The position numbers and the translations under genes are program-made. 64,000 nt of DNA from JAEDHM01 sp964368645 (GTDB lineage: Bacteria; Bacillota; Clostridia; Christensenellales; CAG-1252): NCBI GenBank assembly GCA_964368645.1, contig CAYJBY010000007.1:1-64000 (forward strand), in the 5' to 3' direction. The notes under the pieces are model-generated. The model was given only the letters and a program-made list of their open reading frames with translations. It searched no databases and had not been told where the DNA came from. How positions within the stretch are numbered: the first letter of the stretch is position 1; every line of letters starts with the position of its first letter. Positions 16,471 to 24,698 of the stretch are shown here, piece by piece.

Positions 16471-18171
16471 ATGGAGAATTACGAAATTTCAGAAAAAATC
16501 GAATTACTTATATCCTATGCCAACGAGTATCTTTCCCTGCAAATTACAGACAATAATTACGTCCGCAACGCTTTAATGGAATTAATGCGCGTTGACGAGC
16601 CTAATTACAATATGCACGCAGAGGTTCCCACTGACGTTTTCGCGCAGGTGCTTACGCCGCTGTCCTCCGCCGCTATCGAAAAGGGCATTATAGAGGATAC
16701 GGAACGCGACCGTTTTGAAACTAAGCTGTTAGGGCTAGTTACCCCTGCGCCCTCTCAAATTACCGAGATGTTCGATAATATTGTCGCAAGAGATAACGTA
16801 AAAGCCGCCACTAATTGGCTTTACGAGCTTTGCTGTCGCAGTAACTACGTAAGAAGCCGCGAAATCAAACGCAATATCGTCATCAATCACACCGATCCCG
16901 TTAACGGCGACTTGGTTATTACCATCAATTTGAGCAAGCCCGAAAAGGACCCTCGCGATATTGCCAAGGCGAAATCTATTACCGCAGGTTATCCCAAGTG
17001 TATGCTTTGCATAGAAAACGAGGGCTATCCCGGTCGCCCCGGCTATCCTGCCAGACAAACACTGAGAACCATTCCCCTTATCCTTAACGAGGAACAATGG
17101 TATATGCAGTTTTCACCCTACGGTTACTACGATCAGCACTGTATCGTGCTTTGCGCCAACCATACGGAAATGAAGCTCACACCCGATACCTTTAGCCGTA
17201 TGATAGAGTTCGTGGAAATGATTCCTCATTACTTCATCGGCTCTAACGCCCCCCTGCCTATCGTCGGAGGCTCTATTCTCTCCCACGACCATTATCAGGG
17301 CGGCAGTAAGGTTCACCCGATGTTCCGCCGTCCCGTCAGGGCGCAGTATCATATCCCCGGCTTCCCCTCTGCCAAAATCGGCATTGTGGACTGGTACAAT
17401 TCGGTAATCCGTATCAAGAGCAAGAACCGCAACGAGCTGAAGCAGGCGGTCAACTATATCTACGACAGTTGGTGCAAGTATTCCGACGAGTCTGTGGGTA
17501 TTGTTGCTTTTTCTGATAACGAGCCCCATAACACGGTTACGCCAATCGTCAGATTTGAAAGAGGCGAATGTTACTGCGAGCTTATTCTCCGCAACAACCG
17601 CGTTGACGAGGAGCACCCCTACGGCATTTTCCACCCCACCGAGGATTTGCACAATATCAAGAAGGAAAACATCGGTCTTATCGAAGCAATCGGCACCTTT
17701 ATTCTCCCCGGAAGACTGGAGCAGGAATGCAGAGAAATGATCAAATACGTCAGCGGCGAGAGAGCCTTCAACGAGAAGGAGCTTTCCAATCCCGACAATC
17801 CTATGTACAAGCATAGATTTGCCTTGGTGGATATGCTTACCGCCAACGGCATCTGCTCACGCAAAAAGGCGGAAGAGGTGGTAATTAACTACTTGAAGGA
17901 AACCTGCGTTAAGGTTATCCGCTGTACCGCTGTTTTCAAAAACGACGAGGCAGGCATAGCGGCATTCGACCGCTTTATGACGGCTATCGGCTGTAAGGAA
18001 GGCACCTTAAACGAGGAAGAACATTCCCAAAAGGAAGAGGTGAAACCTGCGGAAACCGAAGTGAAACAGGAAGTCCCGACAGACGCGGTCAATCCCGATA
18101 ACGGAGAGCAAAACGCTTCCGAGGAGCCTGTAAAGCGCAAGCGCGGCAGACCGAGAAAGAATCCCGTTTAA
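16471..18171 (+). CDS. galT: Galactose-1-phosphate uridylyltransferase (class II) with basic tail
   Basis: GalT exchanges UMP between UDP-glucose and galactose 1-phosphate. The 566 residues match the Gram-positive class II family, usually about 490-510 long. Conserved segments include YNMHAEVPTDVFAQVLTPLS, KCMLCIENEGYPGRPG and SILSHDHYQGG with the catalytic His pair at 272 and 274. The last 50 or so residues are an added hydrophilic tail, Glu/Lys-rich, ending KRKRGRPRKNPV at 555-566, which matches the AT-hook DNA-binding core (GRP flanked by Arg/Lys). The ATG follows agagg. Expression is probably controlled from the shared galK/galT region. Confidence 0.9.
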   Translation: MENYEISEKIELLISYANEYLSLQITDNNYVRNALMELMRVDEPNYNMHAEVPTDVFAQVLTPLSSAAIEKGIIEDTERDRFETKLLGLVTPAPSQITEMFDNIVARDNVKAATNWLYELCCRSNYVRSREIKRNIVINHTDPVNGDLVITINLSKPEKDPRDIAKAKSITAGYPKCMLCIENEGYPGRPGYPARQTLRTIPLILNEEQWYMQFSPYGYYDQHCIVLCANHTEMKLTPDTFSRMIEFVEMIPHYFIGSNAPLPIVGGSILSHDHYQGGSKVHPMFRRPVRAQYHIPGFPSAKIGIVDWYNSVIRIKSKNRNELKQAVNYIYDSWCKYSDESVGIVAFSDNEPHNTVTPIVRFERGECYCELILRNNRVDEEHPYGIFHPTEDLHNIKKENIGLIEAIGTFILPGRLEQECREMIKYVSGERAFNEKELSNPDNPMYKHRFALVDMLTANGICSRKKAEEVVINYLKETCVKVIRCTAVFKNDEAGIAAFDRFMTAIGCKEGTLNEEEHSQKEEVKPAETEVKQEVPTDAVNPDNGEQNASEEPVKRKRGRPRKNPV

Positions 18172-18248
18172 GCACACAAGCATAACCGCGCGGCTCTTGC
18201 GGTCAACTGCCGTTTAAGAGAATCGGGCTTAACGCAAGCTTTGCAAAT

Positions 18249-18320
18249 GTGGCTTAATATCGTGGCTTAATATCGTGACTCAATATCGTAGCTTAATATC
18301 GTAGCTTAATGCTGTAGCTT
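18249..18320. repeat. 13-bp tandem repeat, about 5.5 copies
   Basis: Units of the form gtggcttaatatc or gtagcttaatatc repeat every 13 bp from 18249 to about 18313, with a partial copy to 18320. Later copies carry one to three changes. The period is not a multiple of three in any gene, and it lies downstream of galT. Confidence 0.8.
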
Positions 18321-18338
18321 CTATATCACATACATATA

Positions 18339-18385
18339 AAAACCGCATAGCTTTCGGAGTAATCCGTTACTTGCTATGCGGTTTT
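18339..18385. terminator. Bidirectional terminator, galT/era
   Basis: aaaaccgcatagc (18339-18351) pairs perfectly with gctatgcggtttt (18373-18385). It serves convergent galT and era. Confidence 0.85.
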
Positions 18386-18446
18386 CGTTTATTTATAAAT
18401 TAATCAGTTATTCGGAAAGCAATCGTAAACTCATTTACCCAATAAA

Positions 18447-19337
18447 TCAGTCCTTGAACTCCTTTTTGTCGTAGCCCAATTCGGTAAGCAGCTGATTATT
18501 GTCCTTCCAACCGCCCTTGATTTTCACCCAAAGCTTTAGGAATACCTTATCCCCTATCAGCTTCTCGGCGTCTAAACGCGCGGCTGTCGCAATCTTCTTA
18601 ATCATCTCGCCGTTTTTACCTATGATTATGGATTTATGCGTCTCCTTTTCGCAGATAATGTTGGCCTCGATAGAGTTCAAACCGTCCTCGCGAACCTCGT
18701 ACTTCACAATCTCGATACCGATGCCGTGAGGTATCTCCTCCTGCAAGAATTTAAGGGCTTTTTCGCGGATAATCTCCGCAACCATAAACCGCAAGGGCTT
18801 GTCCGTAACCATATCCTCGGGATAATACGCCTCGCCTTCCTCTAAAAGCGGAAGAATCTCCTTGATAAGAATATCCGTATTGTCCTTGGTTTTCGCGGAA
18901 AGCGGTACGACCGTCAGTCCTGTCACCGTATTGAGTTTGGTTAAAGTATCGACCAGCATTTCCCTTGTGGCAACGTCGGTTTTGTTGACGGCGGCGATTA
19001 ACGGTCCCTTATCCTTATACTTGCGGATAAGAGCCAGCTCCTCTTCGGATAAACGCTTTTCTCCGTCGATAACGTAAACGATTATATCCACGTCGTTGGC
19101 GGCTTTTTTGATACTGTCTATCATATACTTGGCAAGCCCTGAATTGCCCTGCAAAAGTCCAGGAGTGTCCGTGAATATTATCTGATAATCCTCACCGTGC
19201 AATATGCCTGTTATGCGGTTGCGCGTGGTTTGAGGACGCCAAGAAACGATGGAAACTTTTTCTCCCACCATCGTGTTAAGTAAAGTCGATTTACCCGCGT
19301 TGGGTTTGCCGATTATGGCAACAAAGCCTGATTTCAT
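18447..19337 (-). CDS. era: GTPase Era
   Basis: Era binds 16S rRNA and helps the small ribosomal subunit mature. The 296 residues contain G1 GKPNAGKST at 10-18, the switch-I region with PQTTRNRITG, DTPGLL, NKTD and a C-terminal KH domain with IIIGKNGEMIKKI. Length is typical. It is last in the yqfC-yqfD-phoH-HD-ybeY-cdd-era series; its ATG overlaps the last base of the cdd stop and follows cggaggt, so it is translationally coupled. recO, often next in other Bacillota, is not here. Confidence 0.95.
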   Translation of the reverse strand: MKSGFVAIIGKPNAGKSTLLNTMVGEKVSIVSWRPQTTRNRITGILHGEDYQIIFTDTPGLLQGNSGLAKYMIDSIKKAANDVDIIVYVIDGEKRLSEEELALIRKYKDKGPLIAAVNKTDVATREMLVDTLTKLNTVTGLTVVPLSAKTKDNTDILIKEILPLLEEGEAYYPEDMVTDKPLRFMVAEIIREKALKFLQEEIPHGIGIEIVKYEVREDGLNSIEANIICEKETHKSIIIGKNGEMIKKIATAARLDAEKLIGDKVFLKLWVKIKGGWKDNNQLLTELGYDKKEFKD

Positions 19338-19717
19338 TATTTACCTCCGAATGTATAAGGCAGAAGCTCTGCCGCCGTATAACGCTCTACCGCGTCGCCC
19401 TTTGCCACCACGACTTCCGTGTCGGGGACGGCAAACTCCGCCAAAAACTGTCTGCATATTCCGCAGGGATACGGCATTACGTCGTCCGAATACACAGCCA
19501 ACCGAACAAAAGCCCGACTGCCCTCGGAAATCGCTTTCACCATTGCCGTTCTCTCCGCGCAAATCGCGCCGCCGTAGGACGCGTTTTCCACGTTACAGCC
19601 GCTGAACACTCTGCCGTCGGAGCAAAGCACCGCACAGCCTATCTTGAATTTTGAATATGGAGCGTATGCGTTTTGCGCCGCCGCTGCCGCCTTTTGCAGC
19701 AGTTCCTTTTCCGTCAT
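19337..19717 (-). CDS. cdd: Cytidine deaminase
   Basis: Cdd deaminates cytidine and deoxycytidine for pyrimidine salvage. The 126 residues are normal for the homotetrameric bacterial enzyme. Zinc and catalytic motifs are visible: CAERTAMVKA (Cys plus Glu) and PYPCGICRQFLAEF (PCxxC). The ATG at 19717 overlaps the ybeY stop as ATGA, with gcggaggg upstream; a longer reading to 19837 runs through ybeY in another frame. It sits between ybeY and era as in many Bacillota. Confidence 0.93.
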   Translation of the reverse strand: MTEKELLQKAAAAAQNAYAPYSKFKIGCAVLCSDGRVFSGCNVENASYGGAICAERTAMVKAISEGSRAFVRLAVYSDDVMPYPCGICRQFLAEFAVPDTEVVVAKGDAVERYTAAELLPYTFGGK

Positions 19718-20175
19718 CTGATAATGCCCTCCGCGCTTAGTATCGCTTCCTGCTCCGCAAACATTACCTTTTCGTCCGCGGCTTCTATATGGTCGAAACC
19801 CAACAGGTGCAGGAGTCCGTGAACCGTCAAAAAACACAATTCTCGGATTTCGCCGTGTCCGTATTCCGCCGCCTGCTCCTTCATACGCTTACGGCAAATC
19901 ATAAGCTCGCCAAGCTGAAGCGCACCGTTTTCCAAATCGTAGGGGTAGTCGTTGACGTCGTAGGGTATGCTTACCTCCACGTTGGGGAAGGATAGCACGT
20001 CCGTTACTCTGTCAACCTGCCGAAATTGAGAGTTAAGCTCCCGTATCGTCTTCTCACCGACAAAGGTCAAGTCCACGTCGGTGGGTTGAGTTATCGCAAA
20101 ATGAGAGAAAACAGCCGAAAACATTTTTTCGACCATTTCCTTTTCGTCCTTATGTCCTTGGTGTACTCTAATCAT
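19714..20175 (-). CDS. ybeY: Endoribonuclease YbeY
   Basis: YbeY is a metal-dependent single-strand RNase needed for 16S rRNA 3'-end maturation and ribosome quality control. The 153 residues contain the signature HGLLHLLGFDH (H-x3-H-x5-H) that binds zinc, plus VTDVLSFP upstream. The start overlaps the 3' end of the HD phosphohydrolase gene by four bases. Together with era downstream this gives a small ribosome-maturation block. Confidence 0.95.
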   Translation of the reverse strand: MIRVHQGHKDEKEMVEKMFSAVFSHFAITQPTDVDLTFVGEKTIRELNSQFRQVDRVTDVLSFPNVEVSIPYDVNDYPYDLENGALQLGELMICRKRMKEQAAEYGHGEIRELCFLTVHGLLHLLGFDHIEAADEKVMFAEQEAILSAEGIIR

Positions 20176-21590
20176 TTTTTCTTTTTCTCCGGATACTGAA
20201 TTCGAGTATGGTTACTGCCGATAATCGCCACCGTTAAGGTATCGATAATGGTATGCAGTTCCTTCATTGTAATGTTGCAATCGTCAAACTGTCCGTCGTC
20301 AAGCTTGTCCTTAACCAGTTTTTTGATAAAATCGCTAAGCTCCTGCGGATCCTTCTTGCCTATTGAGCGCGTAGCCGCTTCCACCGTATCGCAAATCATA
20401 ATTATCGCGCTGATTTTTGTGGACGGCTTGGGGCCGGGATAGCAATAGTTGCCGCTGTCAACCTCGCCCTCTGTAATGTTCTGAGCGCGGATATAGAAGA
20501 AAAGAAGTTTGGACGTGCCGTGATGCTCTCGGCATATCTGCGCCAGCTCGGTGGGGAAGCCCTTTTCCTTAAGCATATTATATCCTGCCTCGGTGTGACG
20601 CGTTATAAGACTGACGCTGGTTTCAAACGCCAAATCATCGTGAGGATTGTAGCCGTCCGTCTGGTTTTCGGTAAAATATTCGGGGTTTTGGAGCTTGCCT
20701 ATATCGTGATAATAAGCCGCCGCTTTCGCCAAGTTGACGTTCTCGCCGATAGCATAGGCGCAACGCTCCGCCAGATTACCTACCGCAATAGAGTGATTGA
20801 AGGTGCCGGGGGCTTTTTCCGCAAGCTGTTTCAGCAAGTCCTTGTCGAAGCTGAGGTACTCCATTATCTGTAGATTGGTATTGAGCTTGAAAACCCATTC
20901 AAACACGGGAGATAATATAAAATACAATATCAGCGCGGATACACTGCCCAACAGACTCCAACCGCCGCTCATCAAAAGCTCGGTTACGTTGGTTGTTACC
21001 ACCAAGCCCGTCAAGATGCAGAATACGGATACGATCATTGACACGCCGAAGCCTATGCCGATAATCTTGATACGGTTATGCTGTTCGTTGATAAGATATA
21101 CGATAAGCAAGCCGCCGCACATTTTGATTAAAAGAATAATTACGTTCTCGAATGAAAACTCGTAAAGATAATACTGTACGCGGACTATGTACGCCAAAAG
21201 CAGAATGAACGCCAGCATTACGTTGCCGAGAATAGCCTGCTTTTTGTTGACCAGCGTCACCATCAAAAGAGCGCAAAGCATATAGGGCATAGCCGCCATA
21301 TTAAGCTGTGACATAACCACGGCGCACAAAACGTAGCATATAAATATCGTGGAAAAAGTAACTAAAGGCGTGGTATTATTGCCGGGTAAATCCTGATCAA
21401 GATAAAAGTAATATACCACCAAAAGGAAAGCCGTGATAACCCACATAGTAATCATAGGCATCGCCTTAATGGTTCCAGTTGTATTAAGGGATAAAAGCAG
21501 GGCTATCAGGGATATAATACCCGAAACGGCGATTAACACCGAACAGATTAACAAATCTCTTTTAATTTTACTCTTCTTATTATTAAGCAC
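20172..21590 (-). CDS. PgpH-type 7TM-HD phosphohydrolase lacking the extracellular domain
   Basis: The family degrades cyclic di-AMP and is encoded between phoH and ybeY in Bacillota, as here. The 472 residues are much shorter than the usual 700 or more. A first membrane helix (about 13-35) leads directly, without the usual extracellular sensor of some 250 residues, into further helices ending near residue 230. The cytoplasmic HD domain then has H266, YYHDIGK (H295, D296), RHTEAG, EHHGTSK and MICDTVEA, so catalysis looks intact. The start is GTG behind gaggttact. c-di-AMP as substrate is inferred from family and position. Confidence 0.8.
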   Translation of the reverse strand: MLNNKKSKIKRDLLICSVLIAVSGIISLIALLLSLNTTGTIKAMPMITMWVITAFLLVVYYFYLDQDLPGNNTTPLVTFSTIFICYVLCAVVMSQLNMAAMPYMLCALLMVTLVNKKQAILGNVMLAFILLLAYIVRVQYYLYEFSFENVIILLIKMCGGLLIVYLINEQHNRIKIIGIGFGVSMIVSVFCILTGLVVTTNVTELLMSGGWSLLGSVSALILYFILSPVFEWVFKLNTNLQIMEYLSFDKDLLKQLAEKAPGTFNHSIAVGNLAERCAYAIGENVNLAKAAAYYHDIGKLQNPEYFTENQTDGYNPHDDLAFETSVSLITRHTEAGYNMLKEKGFPTELAQICREHHGTSKLLFFYIRAQNITEGEVDSGNYCYPGPKPSTKISAIIMICDTVEAATRSIGKKDPQELSDFIKKLVKDKLDDGQFDDCNITMKELHTIIDTLTVAIIGSNHTRIQYPEKKKK

Positions 21591-21623
21591 AAGTAACCTC
21601 TCTATCGGGCTTTTGCCGTATTC

Positions 21624-22583
21624 TTATCGGGCGTTTTTGCCGTGTTTGTCGTATGCCTCAACTATGCGCTGAACCAAGTCGTGTCGTACTATATCCTTAC
21701 CGCTTAAGCGGACTATGGCTACTCCCTCTACGTCCTGTAATACGTCTAAAGCGTTGAGTAATCCTGAACGCACCGTGCCCGGAAGGTCGATTTGGGTGGA
21801 ATCGCCGTTGACGATTACCTTACTGCCCTCGCCCATTCTGGTTAAAAACATCTTCATCTGTTCCACAGTGGTGTTCTGCGCTTCGTCTAAGATGATAAAC
21901 GCGTCGTTAAGCGTACGCCCTCTCATATAAGCTAAGGGGGCAACCTCTATAACGCCTCTTTCCATAAGTTTTTGATAGGTGTCGAAACCGAACATATCCT
22001 GCAAAGCGTCGTATAACGGACGCAGATAAGGATCGACTTTGTTCTGCAAATCTCCCGGTAAAAAACCCAGTTTTTCCCCCGCTTCCACCGCAGGACGAGT
22101 CAGTATTATCCGCTCTACGGTTTTGTTTTTGTAGGCGACTACCGCCTTGGCTACCGCTAAATAGGTTTTGCCTGTGCCGGCAGGTCCTACGCAGATAACC
22201 ATATCGTGATCGTTAATGGCGTCAATATACCTTTTCTGTCCGACCGTCTTGCATTTAACGGGCTTGCCTTTGGCACTGATTGCCACAACGTCCAACAGAC
22301 TGCCTGCTTGCTTTTCCGTGCCGTCCTTGACCATATCCAAAACCAGCCGCACCTGCTGCGGTTTGATACGCTCGCCCTTGCCGATAAGCGTCAGCAGACT
22401 GATAACGGCCTTGTGACAAAGCTCCGCCTTATCTTCCTCTCCGCTGATTGCAAGCTCCGTGCCGTTGACGCAAAGCTGTACGCCGCATTCCCCTGCAAGG
22501 GTATTGTAATTCTCGTCGTAGCTGCCGAACAGCGCACTCATTATCCCTGCACTGCCTAAATCCGTCTTGATAATCTTTTGCAT
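21624..22583 (-). CDS. phoH: PhoH family ATPase
   Basis: This is the PhoH-like P-loop ATPase often found in the yqfD-ybeY-era cluster; its role in RNA metabolism is suspected but not settled. The 319 residues show Walker A GPAGTGKTY, Walker B FIILDEAQN, and GDSTQIDLPG with the sensor region, in the order typical of the PhoH family. The ATG at 22583 has cggagt upstream; a GTG six bases earlier lacks correct spacing. It lies 33 bp before the HD phosphohydrolase gene. Confidence 0.9.
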   Translation of the reverse strand: MQKIIKTDLGSAGIMSALFGSYDENYNTLAGECGVQLCVNGTELAISGEEDKAELCHKAVISLLTLIGKGERIKPQQVRLVLDMVKDGTEKQAGSLLDVVAISAKGKPVKCKTVGQKRYIDAINDHDMVICVGPAGTGKTYLAVAKAVVAYKNKTVERIILTRPAVEAGEKLGFLPGDLQNKVDPYLRPLYDALQDMFGFDTYQKLMERGVIEVAPLAYMRGRTLNDAFIILDEAQNTTVEQMKMFLTRMGEGSKVIVNGDSTQIDLPGTVRSGLLNALDVLQDVEGVAIVRLSGKDIVRHDLVQRIVEAYDKHGKNAR

Positions 22584-22614
22584 TAACACTCCGATACAAG
22601 TAACGCGCGTTCCG

Positions 22615-23733
22615 CTATGCGGAAACCTGACGTTCTATTTCATAGTATATACTAATTTGCCTCATTTTGTCCAGTACTTTTGTAATATTCCAACTCCGCA
22701 GGAACTTCTCCTTGCTGTCTAATCTGCTTTCGATACGGCTTAACGCCTGCTGAATCAGCAAATCCTTTTCACTTTCAAAATCCAAGGTCAAAGTTTTGGG
22801 TTTTATTTCGTAATATACGGTGGTTTTCAGAATCAGCGGCAGTGCCCACGAAAGCTCGGTCATCGTAACCTCGCTCTCCGCAAGCGCAAAACCGTTATCG
22901 CCTTTCTTCATCAGGGTTTTACCCCGTAAAGTCAATTCCCGTTTGACCGTCTTTTCCCCCGTCCTTTGATTAATTACCCTCTGCGGATAAAACATTATTT
23001 CCTCGCAAAGCCACACTCTGCCGAAAACCTGCCCCACCGCAGGGGCGTCCACCGTCTGCTCCTCCTCCGTCAAAAAGGCAGGATAAATCAGCACGTCGCC
23101 CTTTTTTACCGTATCTCCGACTTTTAACTTGGTGTAGCCGCTTTTTACCACGATTCGGGTTATAACGGCGTCGTATTCCGCGGTTATCGGCTCGTAGCTT
23201 ATCGGCTCTTCGGTCTTTGGCTGAAGCTCGGACAAGCAATCTATTACCAGTCTTGAACCCTTAAAATACACTGATGTCAACGCCACGCCCTCTAAGGTGT
23301 CCAGTTCCGCCGAAATCGCTTCCAAATCCACGCCGCTCTTCCAGCCGCGCTCTAACTTGTCCTCCCGAATAACCTTTTGAATTTCCTGCGAAAGCTCACC
23401 GTTTACGCCTATGATTTTTACCTCGAAGTAGCAAAGCGAGTATATGATTATTACCGCTGCCGCCGCGACCGCTCCCAACAGCAATCCCCACCGCTTAAGC
23501 AAACCCAATAGAGTAGGGAAAAATCCTGTTTTGCGACTGACAACGTATGTATAACCCTGAGTTTTCAGCAGTTCCTCGGCGGCTTTTAGACAAGAAAGCT
23601 CAACGCTCAGAACCAAAAGCTTGTAGTTCTTTTTGCATCGGGTTACAGTTATATTCTCTTCCCGAAAGGCAGATAATATTCGTCCGTGGTTAAGAGCCTC
23701 TATACGAATCTCTGCCTTGCCGCTATACCTCAT
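22615..23733 (-). CDS. yqfD: Sporulation protein YqfD
   Basis: YqfD is a bitopic membrane protein of the spore-forming Bacillota, linked to spore development, usually under mother-cell control. The 372 residues have a cytoplasmic N-terminus (RYSGKAEIRIEALNHGRIL), one membrane helix near 85-107, and an extracytoplasmic region with the VKSGYTKLKVGDTVKKGDVLI hairpin typical of the family. It overlaps yqfC by 11 bp. No sporulation sigma-factor site can be called by eye. Confidence 0.85.
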   Translation of the reverse strand: MRYSGKAEIRIEALNHGRILSAFREENITVTRCKKNYKLLVLSVELSCLKAAEELLKTQGYTYVVSRKTGFFPTLLGLLKRWGLLLGAVAAAAVIIIYSLCYFEVKIIGVNGELSQEIQKVIREDKLERGWKSGVDLEAISAELDTLEGVALTSVYFKGSRLVIDCLSELQPKTEEPISYEPITAEYDAVITRIVVKSGYTKLKVGDTVKKGDVLIYPAFLTEEEQTVDAPAVGQVFGRVWLCEEIMFYPQRVINQRTGEKTVKRELTLRGKTLMKKGDNGFALAESEVTMTELSWALPLILKTTVYYEIKPKTLTLDFESEKDLLIQQALSRIESRLDSKEKFLRSWNITKVLDKMRQISIYYEIERQVSA

Positions 23734-23992
23734 AATCCACCCCCTTAATCTCGCCCCTTATGTATAGCTCGGAAACGGTTAGTACCGATACGCTTAGTTT
23801 TTCTCCCCTAACCGCAATACTGCCCTTTTTGATTTTTACGCATATCCGCTCGGACGAATACTCGATTATACCCCTGTGTCCCTCCACCAAACAGTATTCT
23901 CCGTTGATTATCTGCACTGCGTTACGGAAGTTGATAGGTGCGTCGGTTTTGAAATTGTCGGAAATATCTTCAATATAAGCCATAATATACAA
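23723..23992 (-). CDS. yqfC: Sporulation protein YqfC
   Basis: This short protein of 89 residues, beta-rich, precedes yqfD in spore formers and resembles YabP/YqfC proteins, with IINGEYCLVEGHRGIIEYSSERICVKIK. I favour the TTG at 23992 because gggggat is correctly spaced; an ATG nine bases later is an alternative with poor spacing. The gene starts the seven-gene run that ends in era. Confidence 0.78.
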   Translation of the reverse strand: MYIMAYIEDISDNFKTDAPINFRNAVQIINGEYCLVEGHRGIIEYSSERICVKIKKGSIAVRGEKLSVSVLTVSELYIRGEIKGVDYEV

Positions 23993-24281
23993 TATTATCC
24001 CCCACTGTAAAAATATGCGGTAAGTCGGTTTTTTAGAGTAAAAGCTAGGGGCATAGCCTCTGACGGTGACTTAATTAGGATTATAATTATTGGCGTTCCA
24101 AATGAACATTATAGAAAAAGCGTGATAAAAAAGCATTATGATGCCGTGATAATTGAAGACAATATCGTTGAGCTATCTTTTGAGTCCGTTAAGCTATTAT
24201 TGAGTGCCGTTAAGCTAAGATTAGTAATAAAAAAAGTCCGCTGAACGGACTTTCAAAAGCAGTTATCGAAAATATGCCGAC
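23993..24281. other. Intergenic with a startless open frame, short repeat and terminator
   Basis: A plus-strand frame stays open for 77 codons (24011-24241, stop 24242-24244) but has no usable initiation codon near its 5' end, so I do not call a gene. A 20-21 bp imperfect direct repeat (tgagtccgttaagcta and tgagtgccgttaagcta) sits at 24180-24221. The terminator of the minus-strand gene ends the region. Confidence 0.45.
24228..24254 (-). terminator. Intrinsic terminator of the small membrane-protein/ppx unit
   Basis: aaagtccg (24233-24240) and cggacttt (24246-24253) pair around ctgaa; the minus-strand transcript ends in a run of U. Confidence 0.85.
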
Positions 24282-24698
24282 TTATTTTCCCTCATCGGGA
24301 GGATAGGGTGTACGCTCCTTAAGACTTTCGTCAATATCCGTTGTGTAAGATATGACGGTTTCAGCGTTTTCGTCCGAGGTAGGCGGTACGTCGTCGCGCA
24401 ACTCGTCGTTCATAACCTCGGGACTGACGATAGAGTTATCCAGTTCCTTGACTTTCTTAAAATAATTTACCGCGATTATAATCACCGTAACCAGCGCGAT
24501 AAGCGCGATAACGATAGCAACGACTATGCTGATAATGAGGTTCGTGTAGGTAGGATAAACGAATACGTTATTATAAATAATAACGCTCGCGCCTATCCCT
24601 AGGCAAAAAAGGACAATTATACAGCTGATAACGACGCCTACGTTACTGCTGCCCTTTTTCTTCGCCGTTTTCCACACCGCCCTCAGTCTTTCTCTCAT
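24282..24698 (-). CDS. Small two-helix membrane protein, unknown
   Basis: The 138-residue product has a basic N-terminus (RERLRAVWKTAKKK), two long hydrophobic helices (about 20-45 and 52-82) and an acidic, probably disordered C-terminus. I do not recognise a family. Its ATG overlaps the stop of the Ppx/GppA gene as ATGA, so the two are translationally coupled and it may act with that enzyme at the membrane. That link is context only. A clean terminator follows. Confidence 0.65.
   Translation of the reverse strand: MRERLRAVWKTAKKKGSSNVGVVISCIIVLFCLGIGASVIIYNNVFVYPTYTNLIISIVVAIVIALIALVTVIIIAVNYFKKVKELDNSIVSPEVMNDELRDDVPPTSDENAETVISYTTDIDESLKERTPYPPDEGK

Larger units (their letters stand above)
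18172..18446. other. Intergenic between galT and era
   Basis: The galT-era gap holds a short tandem repeat array followed by a strong bidirectional terminator. No gene is supported. Confidence 0.6.
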
